Shown: positions 1 to 8,583, numbered from the stretch's first letter. The stretch: DNA of 11,452 nt from an uncultured Burkholderiales bacterium (GCA_903904635.1 CAIVDH010000258.1:1-11452); one strand, 5' to 3'. Numbers and translations are program-made. Notes: generated by a model from the sequence alone, not told the origin.

Positions 1-176
1 ATTTTTGCGATCAGAATTTTGCCTTCGGATTCTTTGGCAACTTCTTCCAATATAGGTGCAATCATTTTGCAAGGACCACACCACTCAGCCCAAAAATCGA
101 CCAAGACAGGTTTGTCAGATTTCAGTACATCCATTTCGAATGAACTGTCGGATACGTGTTTAATATTTTCGCTCAT
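1..176 (-). CDS. trxA: Thioredoxin, N-terminal 58 residues (cut by window start)
   Basis: Cytoplasmic thiol-disulphide oxidoreductase; it reduces protein disulphides and is recycled by thioredoxin reductase. On the minus strand an ATG at 176-174 opens a frame starting [17 protein letters not shown]. It runs through the family hallmark [18 protein letters not shown], with redox cysteines in WCGPC at about residues 33-37. After 58 residues (ending GKILIAK) the frame leaves the window; full thioredoxins have about 108 residues, so about half is missing only because of the window edge. A GAGG Shine-Dalgarno (complement of 182-185) lies 5 bases before the ATG and supports this start. The gene is divergent from the AddB-like gene, with a 242-base shared upstream region. 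Identity is seen directly; the reductase partner and role are family knowledge. Confidence 0.97.
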   Translation of the reverse strand, partial: MSENIKHVSDSSFEMDVLKSDKPVLVDFWAEWCGPCKMIAPILEEVAKESEGKILIAK

Positions 177-418
177 GATTTCCTCAAATTGAGAGGGAGT
201 GGAATTGATTCGTTATTTTTGCTGCACCGATTTAGTCAGACATATCCATTCATGTATCCAAAATATAAAAACGCACTAAGCAGGGTGTGTCGTTCGAATA
301 CAGGGTGTGGATTTGCAACTAGAAGAGACGCGGCGGGAAATTGACCGAATAATAACCGATTTTTCTAAAAAGTGTATTGCGCGCTCTGGATTTGTGATGC
401 TTGTCATAAAATGGACGA
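177..418. promoter_or_regulatory. Divergent trxA / AddB-like upstream region
   Basis: This 242-base gap separates two genes read away from each other, so it must hold promoters for both. Towards the AddB-like gene there is TTGACC (341-346), 17 bases, then TCTAAA (364-369), a fair sigma70 match giving a start near 376. Towards trxA the best -10 candidate is TATATT on the minus strand (complement of 262-267), but no good -35 stands at the right spacing. A direct repeat CAGGGTGTG occurs at 281-289 and 301-309, exactly 20 bases apart, just where an activator of that trxA promoter might sit. No convincing gene is encoded; the short open frames here lack ribosome sites and family features. Confidence 0.5.
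341..369 (+). promoter_or_regulatory. Putative sigma70 promoter of the AddB/AddA-like operon
   Basis: TTGACC (5 of 6 to consensus) and TCTAAA (4 of 6) are separated by 17 bases. They predict a transcript start near 376 and a leader of about 43 bases before the ATG at 419. This is a pattern match only. The ribosome site before 419 is weak (GGAC directly before the ATG), so the operon may be translated at a low level, as is common for recombination helicase-nucleases. Confidence 0.4.
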
Positions 419-3136
419 ATGGCAAATCCGGAATTCTCAACCAACACCCCTAAGCCTGCACGTTATTCCACCAGCCTGGTTGCGCATGGAGATGGCTTTT
501 GGCCGCAGGTTGCGCGACGTATTATCGAGACTGCGCGGCAGCATAGCAATAGCACAATAGTAACGGACCTCTCTGAAATCCGCGTGCTGGTACCCGATTT
601 TTCGCATCTCAAGTCAATGCGTGCTGCGCTTGCGGCCGAGCTCGGCAGCGCTTTCATCGCACCGCAGGGCAGCATACTGTCTGCCTGGTTGCAGCAGCAA
701 ATACCAGATGCGAGCGATTTGCAGCCATCATCCGAGAGTGAGCGGCTAATGGGCCTCTATGCCAGGCTACGTGAATTGGGCTGGCTAAAAAAACTCTTTG
801 CCGCGCGTCGCAATACGGATCTTTTGCCACTTGCCAAAACGCTATTAACTTTGTCAGATGAGCTGACAGCGGCATTGCTGCCATCCGCACTCGCCTTGCC
901 GGAAGCACTCGCAGATCGCTGGCGTATGGCACTGGCCAAGCTGACTCCGCAGGCCGCGGCATTGTTATCTGATGAAGCGCAAATGGTATGGACCATCTGG
1001 CATGGTCAGCGTGACGTGCGCGACCCCGGTGTGATGCGCCATGCGCAAATGCACAAAGCCGCAGCAGTGGCGACTCAGCCACTGATCTGGATAGCGTCCG
1101 CAGAGCCCAATCCGTTCGAAGCGGATTTTTTGCATGCGTATGCCAGCCGGCAAACAGTACAAGTCATTAGGCCTGATTGGTCTGCTGCAGCATTGCCTAC
1201 ATTGTTATTGCAAAGCTGGCCTGAGCTGATTGAGCATGATGTGCCGCCTATGGAAGAAATTGCTCAGCCTGCATCGTTATCACTGTTCAATGCAAATGGC
1301 CTGGAAGACGAAGCGCAGTGCGTAGCGCAAACCGTAATTAACTGGCTAGTCGAAGGTAAAACGCAGATTGCCATCGTCCCGCAAGACCGTATGGTGGCGC
1401 GCCGTGTGCGCGCACTACTCGAGCGTGCGCAGATCGTCGTTGCTGATGAAACTGGCTGGAAGCTTTCAACCACTCGCGCCGCAGCGGTGCTAGCTGCGTG
1501 GCTGGAACTGGTGGCATCAAATGCACAAACTTCGGCATTACTCGAATTTTTAAAATCCCCTTTTTTATTTCAAGACCCGCAGCTTGAAGAGCAACAACGC
1601 ATGCGCATAGAGCGCGCGCTGGTACAAGCCAAAGTATTGGGTGGCTGGTCCGATGTCAGTGCAGCAGTCGCTGATCTGCCGCGGGAAAAAAGTTTGCTCG
1701 ACGCTATCGCGCGCGAAGCAATGCGTTTCGCCGACCGTAAAAATATCAGTCAGTGGGCAGCCGTTACACGCGCCGCATTTGATGCACTCGGCATGCAGGA
1801 TGCAATGACAGAAGATGTGGCAGGTAAACAAGTGCTGGATTTACTCGATCTGCTGGCCACGGATTGCGCCACACTAAGTGAAGAATTTTCGCTCGCTGAA
1901 TGGCGTGCGCTGATTAATCTGCAAATGGAGCAGACAATTTTTGTTGCTGCGCGCCTTGATCAGCGAGTCATGATGGTACCTTTGCATGCGACACCGCTGC
2001 GTCAATTCGATGCAGCCATACTCGTCGGTGGAGATGCAGATCATTTGCCTGCGCATAGCGGTGAGACTTTATTCTTCGCCGATGCTGTGCGCAGTGAATT
2101 GGGACTGGCCACGCGAGCCAGTCGTCATCAGCAACAGCTAAGAGAATTTGCAGCATTGATGCTGACAACGCCAAAGGTGGTGTTGTCATGGCAATCGCAG
2201 CGTGATGGCGAGCCTAATCCTGTCAGCGTGTGGATACAGCGGCTGCAACTGCAAATCGGACTCACGCACGCAACGCCAATCGCATTACATCAAATCAATT
2301 TGCCTGTGCAGAGCATGCAAGTCAGTTTGCCGCAGCAACCCCAACCTTCTGCTGCCGGGCTCGCGCCACTACGACTCTCAGCGAGTGGTTACAACAGCCT
2401 TGTCGCTTGCCCGTATCAATTTTTTGCAACCCGCATGTTACGGCTCTCAGCGATGGATACCTTATCCGAGCTTCCGCAAAAGCGTGATTATGGCGACTGG
2501 GTGCATGAAATTTTATTGCGCTATCACCAGTCGCTGCAAGCAGCGTCACATACATCGCCCCAGCGTGAGAGTTTGCTGCATGCGATATCTGATCAGGTAT
2601 TTAATCTGGCGCTGGAAAAAAATCCTGCCGCAGTCGGCTTTCAGTCACGGTGGAAAAAAACGATACCGGCTTATCTGGAATGGGCAGCCAAACATGAAAG
2701 CGAAGACTGGGAATTTTTATATGGCGAGCAGCCAGTAGAAAAAATATTGCGTTGGGAAGGCGGGTCTGTGATGCTACATGGTCGCATTGATCGCATGGAG
2801 CAAAATGCGCAAGGCGAATTACTCGTACTGGATTACAAAACCTCTGATGCATCGAAGCTGAAAAAAGGCCTGGATGCCTTTGAAGATCATCAGCTCGCTT
2901 TTTATGGTTTGCTCGCCGAATCACCGCCTAGCGGTGCGCGTTATGTAGCGATAGATGCAGATAAAACCAGCTCAATCAAAGCCGAACCATTTGCATCATG
3001 GTGCGCAGCGCTGGAGATGCAGATAAAAACAGACTTGCAGGCAATTGCCTCTGATACCCCTTTACCGGCAAGCGGCACTGCAAAGGCCTGTCTATGGTGC
3101 GACATGCGTGGCCTGTGCCGTAAGGGAGTCTGGTAA
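419..3136 (+). CDS. addB: AddB-like PD-(D/E)XK nuclease, double-strand break repair subunit
   Basis: A 905-residue protein predicted to partner the helicase encoded next, processing DNA double-strand ends for RecA-dependent repair. The C-terminal nuclease domain is well marked. A first cysteine, C664, sits in CPYQFF; H696 is in YGDWVHEI; D791 is in HGRIDRM; D805 and K807 are in LDYKT; and cysteines C891, C894 and C900 are in CLWCDMRGLC at the extreme C terminus. One distant cysteine plus a C-x2-C-x5-C group is the iron-sulphur clasp pattern of AddB-type nucleases. The N-terminal two thirds resemble the helicase-like half of AddB, but I see no GxxGxGKT Walker A loop, so ATP hydrolysis here is unlikely. 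The length of about 900 residues fits the proteobacterial 'probable DNA repair protein' branch of the AddB family (TIGR03623) rather than the longer Bacillus AddB. The only plausible in-frame start is ATG 419, since a TAA lies in frame at 407. The symbol is provisional: this is an AddB relative, and orthology to Bacillus addB is inferred. Confidence 0.88.
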   Translation: MANPEFSTNTPKPARYSTSLVAHGDGFWPQVARRIIETARQHSNSTIVTDLSEIRVLVPDFSHLKSMRAALAAELGSAFIAPQGSILSAWLQQQIPDASDLQPSSESERLMGLYARLRELGWLKKLFAARRNTDLLPLAKTLLTLSDELTAALLPSALALPEALADRWRMALAKLTPQAAALLSDEAQMVWTIWHGQRDVRDPGVMRHAQMHKAAAVATQPLIWIASAEPNPFEADFLHAYASRQTVQVIRPDWSAAALPTLLLQSWPELIEHDVPPMEEIAQPASLSLFNANGLEDEAQCVAQTVINWLVEGKTQIAIVPQDRMVARRVRALLERAQIVVADETGWKLSTTRAAAVLAAWLELVASNAQTSALLEFLKSPFLFQDPQLEEQQRMRIERALVQAKVLGGWSDVSAAVADLPREKSLLDAIAREAMRFADRKNISQWAAVTRAAFDALGMQDAMTEDVAGKQVLDLLDLLATDCATLSEEFSLAEWRALINLQMEQTIFVAARLDQRVMMVPLHATPLRQFDAAILVGGDADHLPAHSGETLFFADAVRSELGLATRASRHQQQLREFAALMLTTPKVVLSWQSQRDGEPNPVSVWIQRLQLQIGLTHATPIALHQINLPVQSMQVSLPQQPQPSAAGLAPLRLSASGYNSLVACPYQFFATRMLRLSAMDTLSELPQKRDYGDWVHEILLRYHQSLQAASHTSPQRESLLHAISDQVFNLALEKNPAAVGFQSRWKKTIPAYLEWAAKHESEDWEFLYGEQPVEKILRWEGGSVMLHGRIDRMEQNAQGELLVLDYKTSDASKLKKGLDAFEDHQLAFYGLLAESPPSGARYVAIDADKTSSIKAEPFASWCAALEMQIKTDLQAIASDTPLPASGTAKACLWCDMRGLCRKGVW

Positions 3137-6100
3137 TGCATGAGACCGACCATAATCATGCACATAATTTCGAATCTGATGGCCAGCCTATCGATGCTGC
3201 GACATTCATCGCTATTGCCTGCGATCCAGCACGTTCTGTTTTAATCGAAGCCTGCGCTGGTAGCGGCAAGACATGGTTACTCGTGTCGCGCATGTTGCGT
3301 CTGCTGTTGGCTGGTGCCCAACCTTCCGAGCTGCTCGCCATTACCTTTACACGTAAGGCTGCGCAAGAAATGCGCGAGCGTCTGCTGGCTCTGTTGCATG
3401 AACTGGCGCTGAGCGATGATGAAAAAATTGTATCGCTACTCGTTGAGCGTGGTTTGGATAACGCTTCGGCAAGCGCCATGGTGCCAGCTGCGCGCGGGCT
3501 GTATCAGCGTGTGCTTGCCAGCCCTCATGGGCTGTCAGTTGATACTTTTCATAGCTGGTTTGCGCGGCTTTTGCAAATCGCACCGCTGGCCTCCGGTACG
3601 CCGCATGGCTACACATTAGAAGACAACAACACCGAGTTGCGTGATGCCGCATGGCTGCGTTTTATGCAAGTACTGAGGCAGCCAAAATCATCCGCATTGC
3701 GTGAAGCATTAAAAAAAGTGTATGAAATCGCCGGTGACTGGAGCGGTAAAAAATTAATTGATGCCTTCATGGCCAAGCGTGCCGAATGGTGGATAGCCAT
3801 ACGTGCCGGTGATCCGTTCATGGGCCTTAAAGAATTATGTGGCGCTGATGGTGAGCAGGATGCACGGCTAAGCCTATGGCAAGACTCTGACATGATCGCG
3901 CGACTCGCGCAGATCGCAAAATTATTAGGCGCTGGAACGGCTGGTAATCAGAAAACGGCAACAGCTATTGAGCAGGCTATTTCTGCTGGTGCGGGTATAG
4001 AAAATTATGAGGCGCTGTACGCGGCTTTTATTACTGCCGGTGGCAAGCCGCGTGCCAGTAATATCACCAAGCCTTTGCTTGTTGCGCTGGCCAACTTGGG
4101 TGGTGAAGAATTTTTTGAGCAAGCGTGGCAATTGAGTTGCAAGACTCTGCTGCAAATAAAAAAGCGCAGTCTCGAGCCACAGGTGTTGGCATTGAATCAG
4201 GCTTTATTTGAAGTTGGGTCGGCCTGTCTTGAACATTATCAGGCGCTCAAGGCTGAACGACGTGTATTTGATTTTGCTGATCTGGAATGGCAAGCCTGGC
4301 GTTTGTTGAGCAGCAGCGAGCATGCCGCTTATTTGCAATCGCGCCTTGATGCTCGCTACAAACATATTTTGCTCGATGAATTTCAAGATACTAATCCTCT
4401 GCAATGGCACATCGTGCGCGCCTGGCTGGATGCCTATGATGCACAAGGGCCGCAGCCTAGTGTGTTTATCGTTGGTGACCCTAAGCAATCGATTTATCGT
4501 TTCCGTCGCGCCGAGCCACGCGTATTTATTTCAGCGCGCACCATGCTGCGTGCAAAAGGTGCAGCAGATTTGCGTACTAATCTGACACGCCGTAATGCAC
4601 AGAGCATCGTGCAGGTTTTGAATCAGGCCATGCAAACCAATTCGCTTTATCAAGAGCAGGCGACATGGTCACATCAGCAAGGTGCGGTCTGGCGGCTGCC
4701 GTTGATCAAGCCGCCGGAAGTACAACCAAAAGAGGCGACCGGATTTGCACTGCGCGATCCGCTTAACTGCGCACCAATTGAAACCGAAGATCTGCGTCAT
4801 CAGCAAGAAGGCTGTGCAGTGGCACAAGCTATTTTGCATGCGCGGCGTGAATATACGACAGAGTTGAAATGGTCGGATGTGATGATACTGGTGCGCAGCC
4901 GCGTACATCTGGCAGCCTATGAACGCGGCCTGCGCGAGGCCGGCATACCGTTTGTTTCCAGTCGACGTGGTGGTTTGCTCGATGCACTCGAAGTCAGCGA
5001 TCTGATGGCCTTGCTGCAATGGTTGACGATGCCGGGTGATAACCAGTCGTTGGCACATGCGCTGAAGTCACCTGTTTTTGGTGTGACAGATGCAGACTTG
5101 ATTATGCTCGCTCAACGCAAAGAGACCAGCTGGTGGCAGGCCTTGCAAGCGTTGTCTTGTGACGAGTTGGCCAGTGCCGCAATGCTGCGCGCAGCATACC
5201 TGCTGGCCAAATGGCAGACGATTGCAGCGCGTTTGCCCGTTCATGATTTGCTTGATCAGATCATGCATGACGGTGAACTTGCTGAGCGCTATGCACAATC
5301 CACACCTTTGGCTTTGCGGGGACAAGTGCTGGGTAATCTCGATGCATTCATTGCACTGGCACTGGAACTTGATGCCGGTCGTTATCCCAGCGTAGCGCGC
5401 TTTATTGATCGCTTGCGCCGCTTACAGCGCGGCAGTGAAGCAGATGCACCGGACGAAGCCGATATTGATGCGGCATTAGATGCTGTTCGTATTATGACCA
5501 TACATGCGGCCAAGGGGTTGGAGGCTGAGGTGGTAGTGCTGACAGGTGCCAATCATAGTGATGGCGTAAAAGATGATCTGGGTGTGTTGTGCGACTGGCC
5601 TGAAGATCAACTCGCTCCGGCACATTTTTCTGTATTCGGAAAAATTACTGAGCGTGGTCTGGCGCGAGATCATTTATTTACGCAAGAAGAAAATTTCAGG
5701 CAACAGGAAAATTGGAATTTACTGTATGTGGCCATCACGCGGGCAAAAAAATTATTTATCATCAGCGGTATAGAGGCAACAAAAGGTGGGCAGCCTGTGA
5801 CTGAAGGCAGTTGGTATCACCGATTATTAGCAGTTGAGCCGCAGATTTTTGATACGACGCTACAGACGATTGTCGCGGACGGTGAAAATACATTTTCATT
5901 GCGATTGTTTAAGCCAGCCAAGCTGCCGCCACCAGAGTTAAAAATACTGGGCAGTGTAGAAAATGCGGCAACGATAGAAGGCAGTTTGCTGCATGCGTTA
6001 ATGGAGAGACTGACCAATTCCGGCGAGTGGCCGCTCATCGTTCCTGAGGTGGCGATCACGGCAAAATGGCTGGATTGCACGACTGAACTGGCGACCATAG

Positions 6101-6444
6101 TCTGCATGCAGGCGCAGACTATTTTGTCGCAAGCATCGCTGGAGCATTTTTTCAATCCACAGCATTATGTGTTTGCCCGTAATGAAATCGAAGTCATCCA
6201 CGAGGGTGAGTTGTTGCGCTTTGATCGTCTGGTCATGTTCGATGATGCGCTTTGGATATTGGATTACAAGCGGAATTATTTTGAATCACAACAGGCTGAC
6301 TATCAGCAACAACTGTCATGCTATAGACTCGCTTGCGAGGCGATCTATCCGGACAAGCGCATCTGCACAGCATTAATCACCGTAGATGGTCGTTTGTGGC
6401 CGCTGGATAACGGCCCTGTAACAGCGGCTGATGGATTAACGTAA
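3136..6444 (+). CDS. addA: AddA/RecB-like UvrD-family helicase-nuclease
   Basis: A 1102-residue superfamily 1 DNA helicase with a C-terminal nuclease; predicted to unwind and degrade broken DNA ends together with the AddB-like subunit. Helicase motifs appear in order: Walker A AGSGKT (K45), motif Ia ITFTRKAA (69-76), motif II LLDEFQDTN (D414, E415), motif III VGDPKQSIYRFR (446-457), motif V MTIHAAKGLE (787-796) and motif VI YVAITRAKK (864-872). The PD-(D/E)XK nuclease follows, with H953 in GSLLHALMERL, D1030 in RFDRL, and D1043 and K1045 in ILDYK. All catalytic residues expected for a working AddA are present. It is slightly shorter than typical AddA/RecB proteins (about 1180-1240), ending soon after the nuclease domain. 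The ATG overlaps the upstream TAA by one base (TAATG), and AGGGAG (3123-3128) sits 7 bases before it, so translation is probably coupled, giving matched subunit amounts. The N terminus is histidine-rich (H2, H6, H8, H10). Confidence 0.93.
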   Translation: MHETDHNHAHNFESDGQPIDAATFIAIACDPARSVLIEACAGSGKTWLLVSRMLRLLLAGAQPSELLAITFTRKAAQEMRERLLALLHELALSDDEKIVSLLVERGLDNASASAMVPAARGLYQRVLASPHGLSVDTFHSWFARLLQIAPLASGTPHGYTLEDNNTELRDAAWLRFMQVLRQPKSSALREALKKVYEIAGDWSGKKLIDAFMAKRAEWWIAIRAGDPFMGLKELCGADGEQDARLSLWQDSDMIARLAQIAKLLGAGTAGNQKTATAIEQAISAGAGIENYEALYAAFITAGGKPRASNITKPLLVALANLGGEEFFEQAWQLSCKTLLQIKKRSLEPQVLALNQALFEVGSACLEHYQALKAERRVFDFADLEWQAWRLLSSSEHAAYLQSRLDARYKHILLDEFQDTNPLQWHIVRAWLDAYDAQGPQPSVFIVGDPKQSIYRFRRAEPRVFISARTMLRAKGAADLRTNLTRRNAQSIVQVLNQAMQTNSLYQEQATWSHQQGAVWRLPLIKPPEVQPKEATGFALRDPLNCAPIETEDLRHQQEGCAVAQAILHARREYTTELKWSDVMILVRSRVHLAAYERGLREAGIPFVSSRRGGLLDALEVSDLMALLQWLTMPGDNQSLAHALKSPVFGVTDADLIMLAQRKETSWWQALQALSCDELASAAMLRAAYLLAKWQTIAARLPVHDLLDQIMHDGELAERYAQSTPLALRGQVLGNLDAFIALALELDAGRYPSVARFIDRLRRLQRGSEADAPDEADIDAALDAVRIMTIHAAKGLEAEVVVLTGANHSDGVKDDLGVLCDWPEDQLAPAHFSVFGKITERGLARDHLFTQEENFRQQENWNLLYVAITRAKKLFIISGIEATKGGQPVTEGSWYHRLLAVEPQIFDTTLQTIVADGENTFSLRLFKPAKLPPPELKILGSVENAATIEGSLLHALMERLTNSGEWPLIVPEVAITAKWLDCTTELATIVCMQAQTILSQASLEHFFNPQHYVFARNEIEVIHEGELLRFDRLVMFDDALWILDYKRNYFESQQADYQQQLSCYRLACEAIYPDKRICTALITVDGRLWPLDNGPVTAADGLT

Positions 6445-6545
6445 ATGAATCATACGGTTTAATCCTTACTGTGTTGAGCCCACTCAAGAGCAACCGGCGC
6501 TGTCTGACATAACTTGGGTGCTTCACTTTAGCCTTAGCTTATCTT
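6445..6545 (+). other. Gap between the AddA-like and glycosyltransferase genes
   Basis: This 101-base gap holds a small inverted repeat, TTGAG-CCCA-CTCAA (6474-6487), with no T-run after it, so it is not a convincing terminator. CTGACA (6504-6509) could be a -35 element, but no good -10 stands at 16-18 bases from it. I cannot tell whether the glycosyltransferase has its own promoter or is read through from the repair operon. Confidence 0.4.
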
Positions 6546-7676
6546 GTGCACCTTGTCGATATCAGCATGTTTTATCCGGCAGAGACCGGCGGTGTCGGCA
6601 CTTATCTGCGCGCAAAATCACGCTGGCTGAAATCACAAGCTGGCATACAACACACGGTTGTTGCTCCTAGTGGCAGATGGCATCCTGATCCGGATGTGGT
6701 GGGAATTCCAAGTTTGCCTATCCCCTACAGCAATGGCTTTCGCTGGCCACTGTCACCATTGCTGACTACGCGTTGTCTGCAACGATTACAGCCACAACTG
6801 ATCGAAGTTGGGGACCCGTATCAGTTTGCATGGAGCGCACTCTCCGCCAGAAAAAAACTCAATATTGGTGCACTGGCTTTTTATCATTCCGATTTGCCAC
6901 AATTAGCCAGTGAGCGATTTGGCAAAGCCGCACAACAGGCGGCAAATTTATATGTGAGCAGACTGTATCGTCAGTTTGATCTGGTACTCGCTCCCAGCAG
7001 AGTGATGGTAAAAAAATTACGCGCATTGGGTGTCGCGCAGGCACAGCATCAGCCACTTGGTGTGGATACCCGCATATTCACTCCTGCGCGCAGAGATGCA
7101 TCACTGCGCCAGCGACTGGACTTACATGAAAATACACGTCTACTGGTTTATGCGGGACGATTTACCCGCGAAAAAAATCTCTCATTACTAATTAAGGCGG
7201 TTGAAGATTTAGGTGCGCCTTATCATTTATTGTTGATCGGTGGTGATACGCCACCGCATCAATCATCTTGTGTAACATGCCTGCCTTTTCAGTCTGATGC
7301 GAGCGCATTGGCAGCGCTGCTGGCAAGCTGCGATTTATTTGTGCACCCCGGTCATCTTGAAACATTTGGATTGGTTGTATTAGAAGCCATGGCTTGCGGG
7401 CTACCTGCTTTGGGTATGGCAAGCGGGGGCGTTGCAGAGCTGATCGACAACGATACGGGTTTGCTGGTGCGGCCCGGTAGTAGTACTGCCATAGCGCAGG
7501 GTGTACGTAAATTATTTCGTGCGGATTTGCGTGCCATGGGTGCGGCAGGCCGGAAAAAAATGCTGACGCAGTATGACTGGAACCGCATCATGCCTGAGCT
7601 GATGGCGCACTATGCGCGCATCATCAGCAAGCACCAGAGTTTGATTGCACCTGCAGACAGACTGAGTCTGCTCTGA
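6546..7676 (+). CDS. GT4-type glycosyltransferase (group 1), GT-B fold
   Basis: A 376-residue protein predicted to transfer a sugar from an activated nucleotide donor to an unknown acceptor, in the cytoplasm or at the inner face of the membrane. The N-terminal acceptor-side domain starts with a hydrophobic strand and the glycine loop ETGGVGTY (13-20). The C-terminal donor-binding domain has YAGRFTREKN (202-211), where R205 and K210 are expected to hold the nucleotide diphosphate. It also carries the EX7E pair E272 and E280 in LETFGLVVLE, followed by ACGLPALGMASGG. These are GT4 retaining-transferase marks. The start is GTG at 6546: relatives typically begin directly with the VDI.MFY strand, and there is no in-frame ATG before it. 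No good Shine-Dalgarno precedes it, suggesting modest expression. The deacetylase-like gene begins 19 bases after its stop, so the two probably form an operon. Donor and acceptor cannot be read from the sequence. Confidence 0.88.
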   Translation: MHLVDISMFYPAETGGVGTYLRAKSRWLKSQAGIQHTVVAPSGRWHPDPDVVGIPSLPIPYSNGFRWPLSPLLTTRCLQRLQPQLIEVGDPYQFAWSALSARKKLNIGALAFYHSDLPQLASERFGKAAQQAANLYVSRLYRQFDLVLAPSRVMVKKLRALGVAQAQHQPLGVDTRIFTPARRDASLRQRLDLHENTRLLVYAGRFTREKNLSLLIKAVEDLGAPYHLLLIGGDTPPHQSSCVTCLPFQSDASALAALLASCDLFVHPGHLETFGLVVLEAMACGLPALGMASGGVAELIDNDTGLLVRPGSSTAIAQGVRKLFRADLRAMGAAGRKKMLTQYDWNRIMPELMAHYARIISKHQSLIAPADRLSLL

Positions 7677-7695
7677 ATGACAGGGGGCGATCCTC

Positions 7696-8457
7696 ATGCC
7701 TGCATTGTGCGTATCCATACATGATGTAGCACCGGCGACATGGAAAGATTGTCAGTGCGTGATAGCAGCAGTGCAGTCGGTCGCACCCATACCGCTTACC
7801 TTGCTGGTCGTGCCGCGCTGGCATGACCTTCCCGATTCGCAAGCAACAGATTTTTATGCACAGCTTAATTGTTTGCGCAATAGTGGCAATGAGTTGGTCT
7901 TGCATGGTTATACGCACTTGGATGCAGGGCCGCCGCCACGCAATCTGCTAGAAAATTTCAAGCGGCGTGTATTGACGCGTAGTGAAGGCGAGTTTGCCAC
8001 GTTATGCGCTGTGGCTGCGCGCCAGCGTATCAGGGCAGGGCTGCAATGGTTTGCACATCAAGGCTGGGATACTAAGGGTTTTGTTGCTCCAGCCTGGATG
8101 ATGAGCGAGGCAACGCTTGCTGAGCTGACGCAAACAGGTTTGTCGTATGCCAGCAGTTATGGTGCGCTGATAGGGCTGCCGCATTTACAAAAGCTGCATG
8201 CGCCTGCGCTGGTCTATACCGCCCGTTATGCGCTGGGCGATGCGCTAGTGCGCACAGCCATCTCGCAATTAGCCGCTTTGCAAACCCGAAAAAAAGCAGC
8301 ACTAATACGCCTGGGCCTGCACCCTGCTGACGCCAGAAATCCGGCTACGCTGGCGCATATGCAGCGTCTAATTGCCAGTCTTTTGCCTGGCCGGCTTGCT
8401 ATGACTAAAAGCACATTTGTACAAAGCTGGCAAGCAGCATCGGTAAAAATTCAATAA
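7696..8457 (+). CDS. DUF2334-type polysaccharide deacetylase-like protein
   Basis: A 253-residue protein of the NodB/CE4-like deacetylase superfamily, DUF2334 branch, predicted to be a metal-dependent hydrolase removing an acyl group from a sugar. Visible motifs: SIHDVAP (7-13), where D10 would be the catalytic/metal aspartate; LHGYTH (69-74), whose H70 and H74 form the HxxxH metal pair; GFVAPAW (128-134), matching the groove motif; and LGLHPAD (206-212), with H209 as the late conserved histidine. No signal peptide or membrane segment is seen, so it should act in the cytoplasm. AGGGGG at about 7682-7687 sits 8-9 bases before the ATG and supports the start. It follows the glycosyltransferase by 19 bases, so it probably works on that enzyme's product or a precursor. 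DUF2334 members have few characterised reactions; the substrate is unknown. Confidence 0.85.
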   Translation: MPALCVSIHDVAPATWKDCQCVIAAVQSVAPIPLTLLVVPRWHDLPDSQATDFYAQLNCLRNSGNELVLHGYTHLDAGPPPRNLLENFKRRVLTRSEGEFATLCAVAARQRIRAGLQWFAHQGWDTKGFVAPAWMMSEATLAELTQTGLSYASSYGALIGLPHLQKLHAPALVYTARYALGDALVRTAISQLAALQTRKKAALIRLGLHPADARNPATLAHMQRLIASLLPGRLAMTKSTFVQSWQAASVKIQ

Positions 8458-8488
8458 CTTTTTATGCGAATTATTTGCGGTTTGTTAG

Positions 8489-8502
8489 GAAATTAATATT
8501 TC
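8489..8502. repeat. Small AT-rich inverted repeat
   Basis: GAAAT-TAAT-ATTTC, 5-base arms around a 4-base centre, lies between the deacetylase-like gene and the ZapB-like promoter. No T-run follows, so it is not a clear terminator. It could be a weak operator or chance in AT-rich DNA. Confidence 0.3.
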
Positions 8503-8547
8503 ATTTCAAGTTCTTGGTGAAGATGACGCGACAAGTCCCTGAAAGTA

Positions 8548-8577
8548 TTGACTGAAATTCGCTTGCGCGACTATAGT
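8548..8577 (+). promoter_or_regulatory. Near-consensus sigma70 promoter of the ZapB-like/zapA operon
   Basis: TTGACT (8548-8553) and TATAGT (8572-8577) each match consensus at 5 of 6 positions, with an 18-base spacer. Transcription would begin 7 bases after the -10 element, at or next to the A of the ATG at 8584. That would give a leaderless message. A TTG at 8548 could open a longer frame, but it coincides with the -35 element and has no ribosome site, so I read this stretch as promoter and not as coding sequence. Confidence 0.65.
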
Positions 8578-8583
8578 GCCGGA

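Noticed and set aside
372..560. Short open frame overlapping the start of the AddB-like gene
   Set aside because: No ribosome site or recognisable features; it overlaps the start of the clear 905-residue gene in another frame.
2202..2738. Open frame of 178 codons on the plus strand
   Set aside because: It is an out-of-frame shadow of the AddB-like gene, whose frame here encodes the conserved CPYQFF and YGDWVHEI motifs.
419..6444. RecBC instead of AddAB
   Set aside because: The first gene carries an active-looking iron-sulphur nuclease domain at its C terminus, which RecC lacks, and no recD follows.
8548..8583. TTG start giving a 12-residue longer ZapB-like protein
   Set aside because: The TTG is part of a near-consensus -35 element, there is no ribosome site before it, and the coiled coil begins after the internal ATG at 8584.
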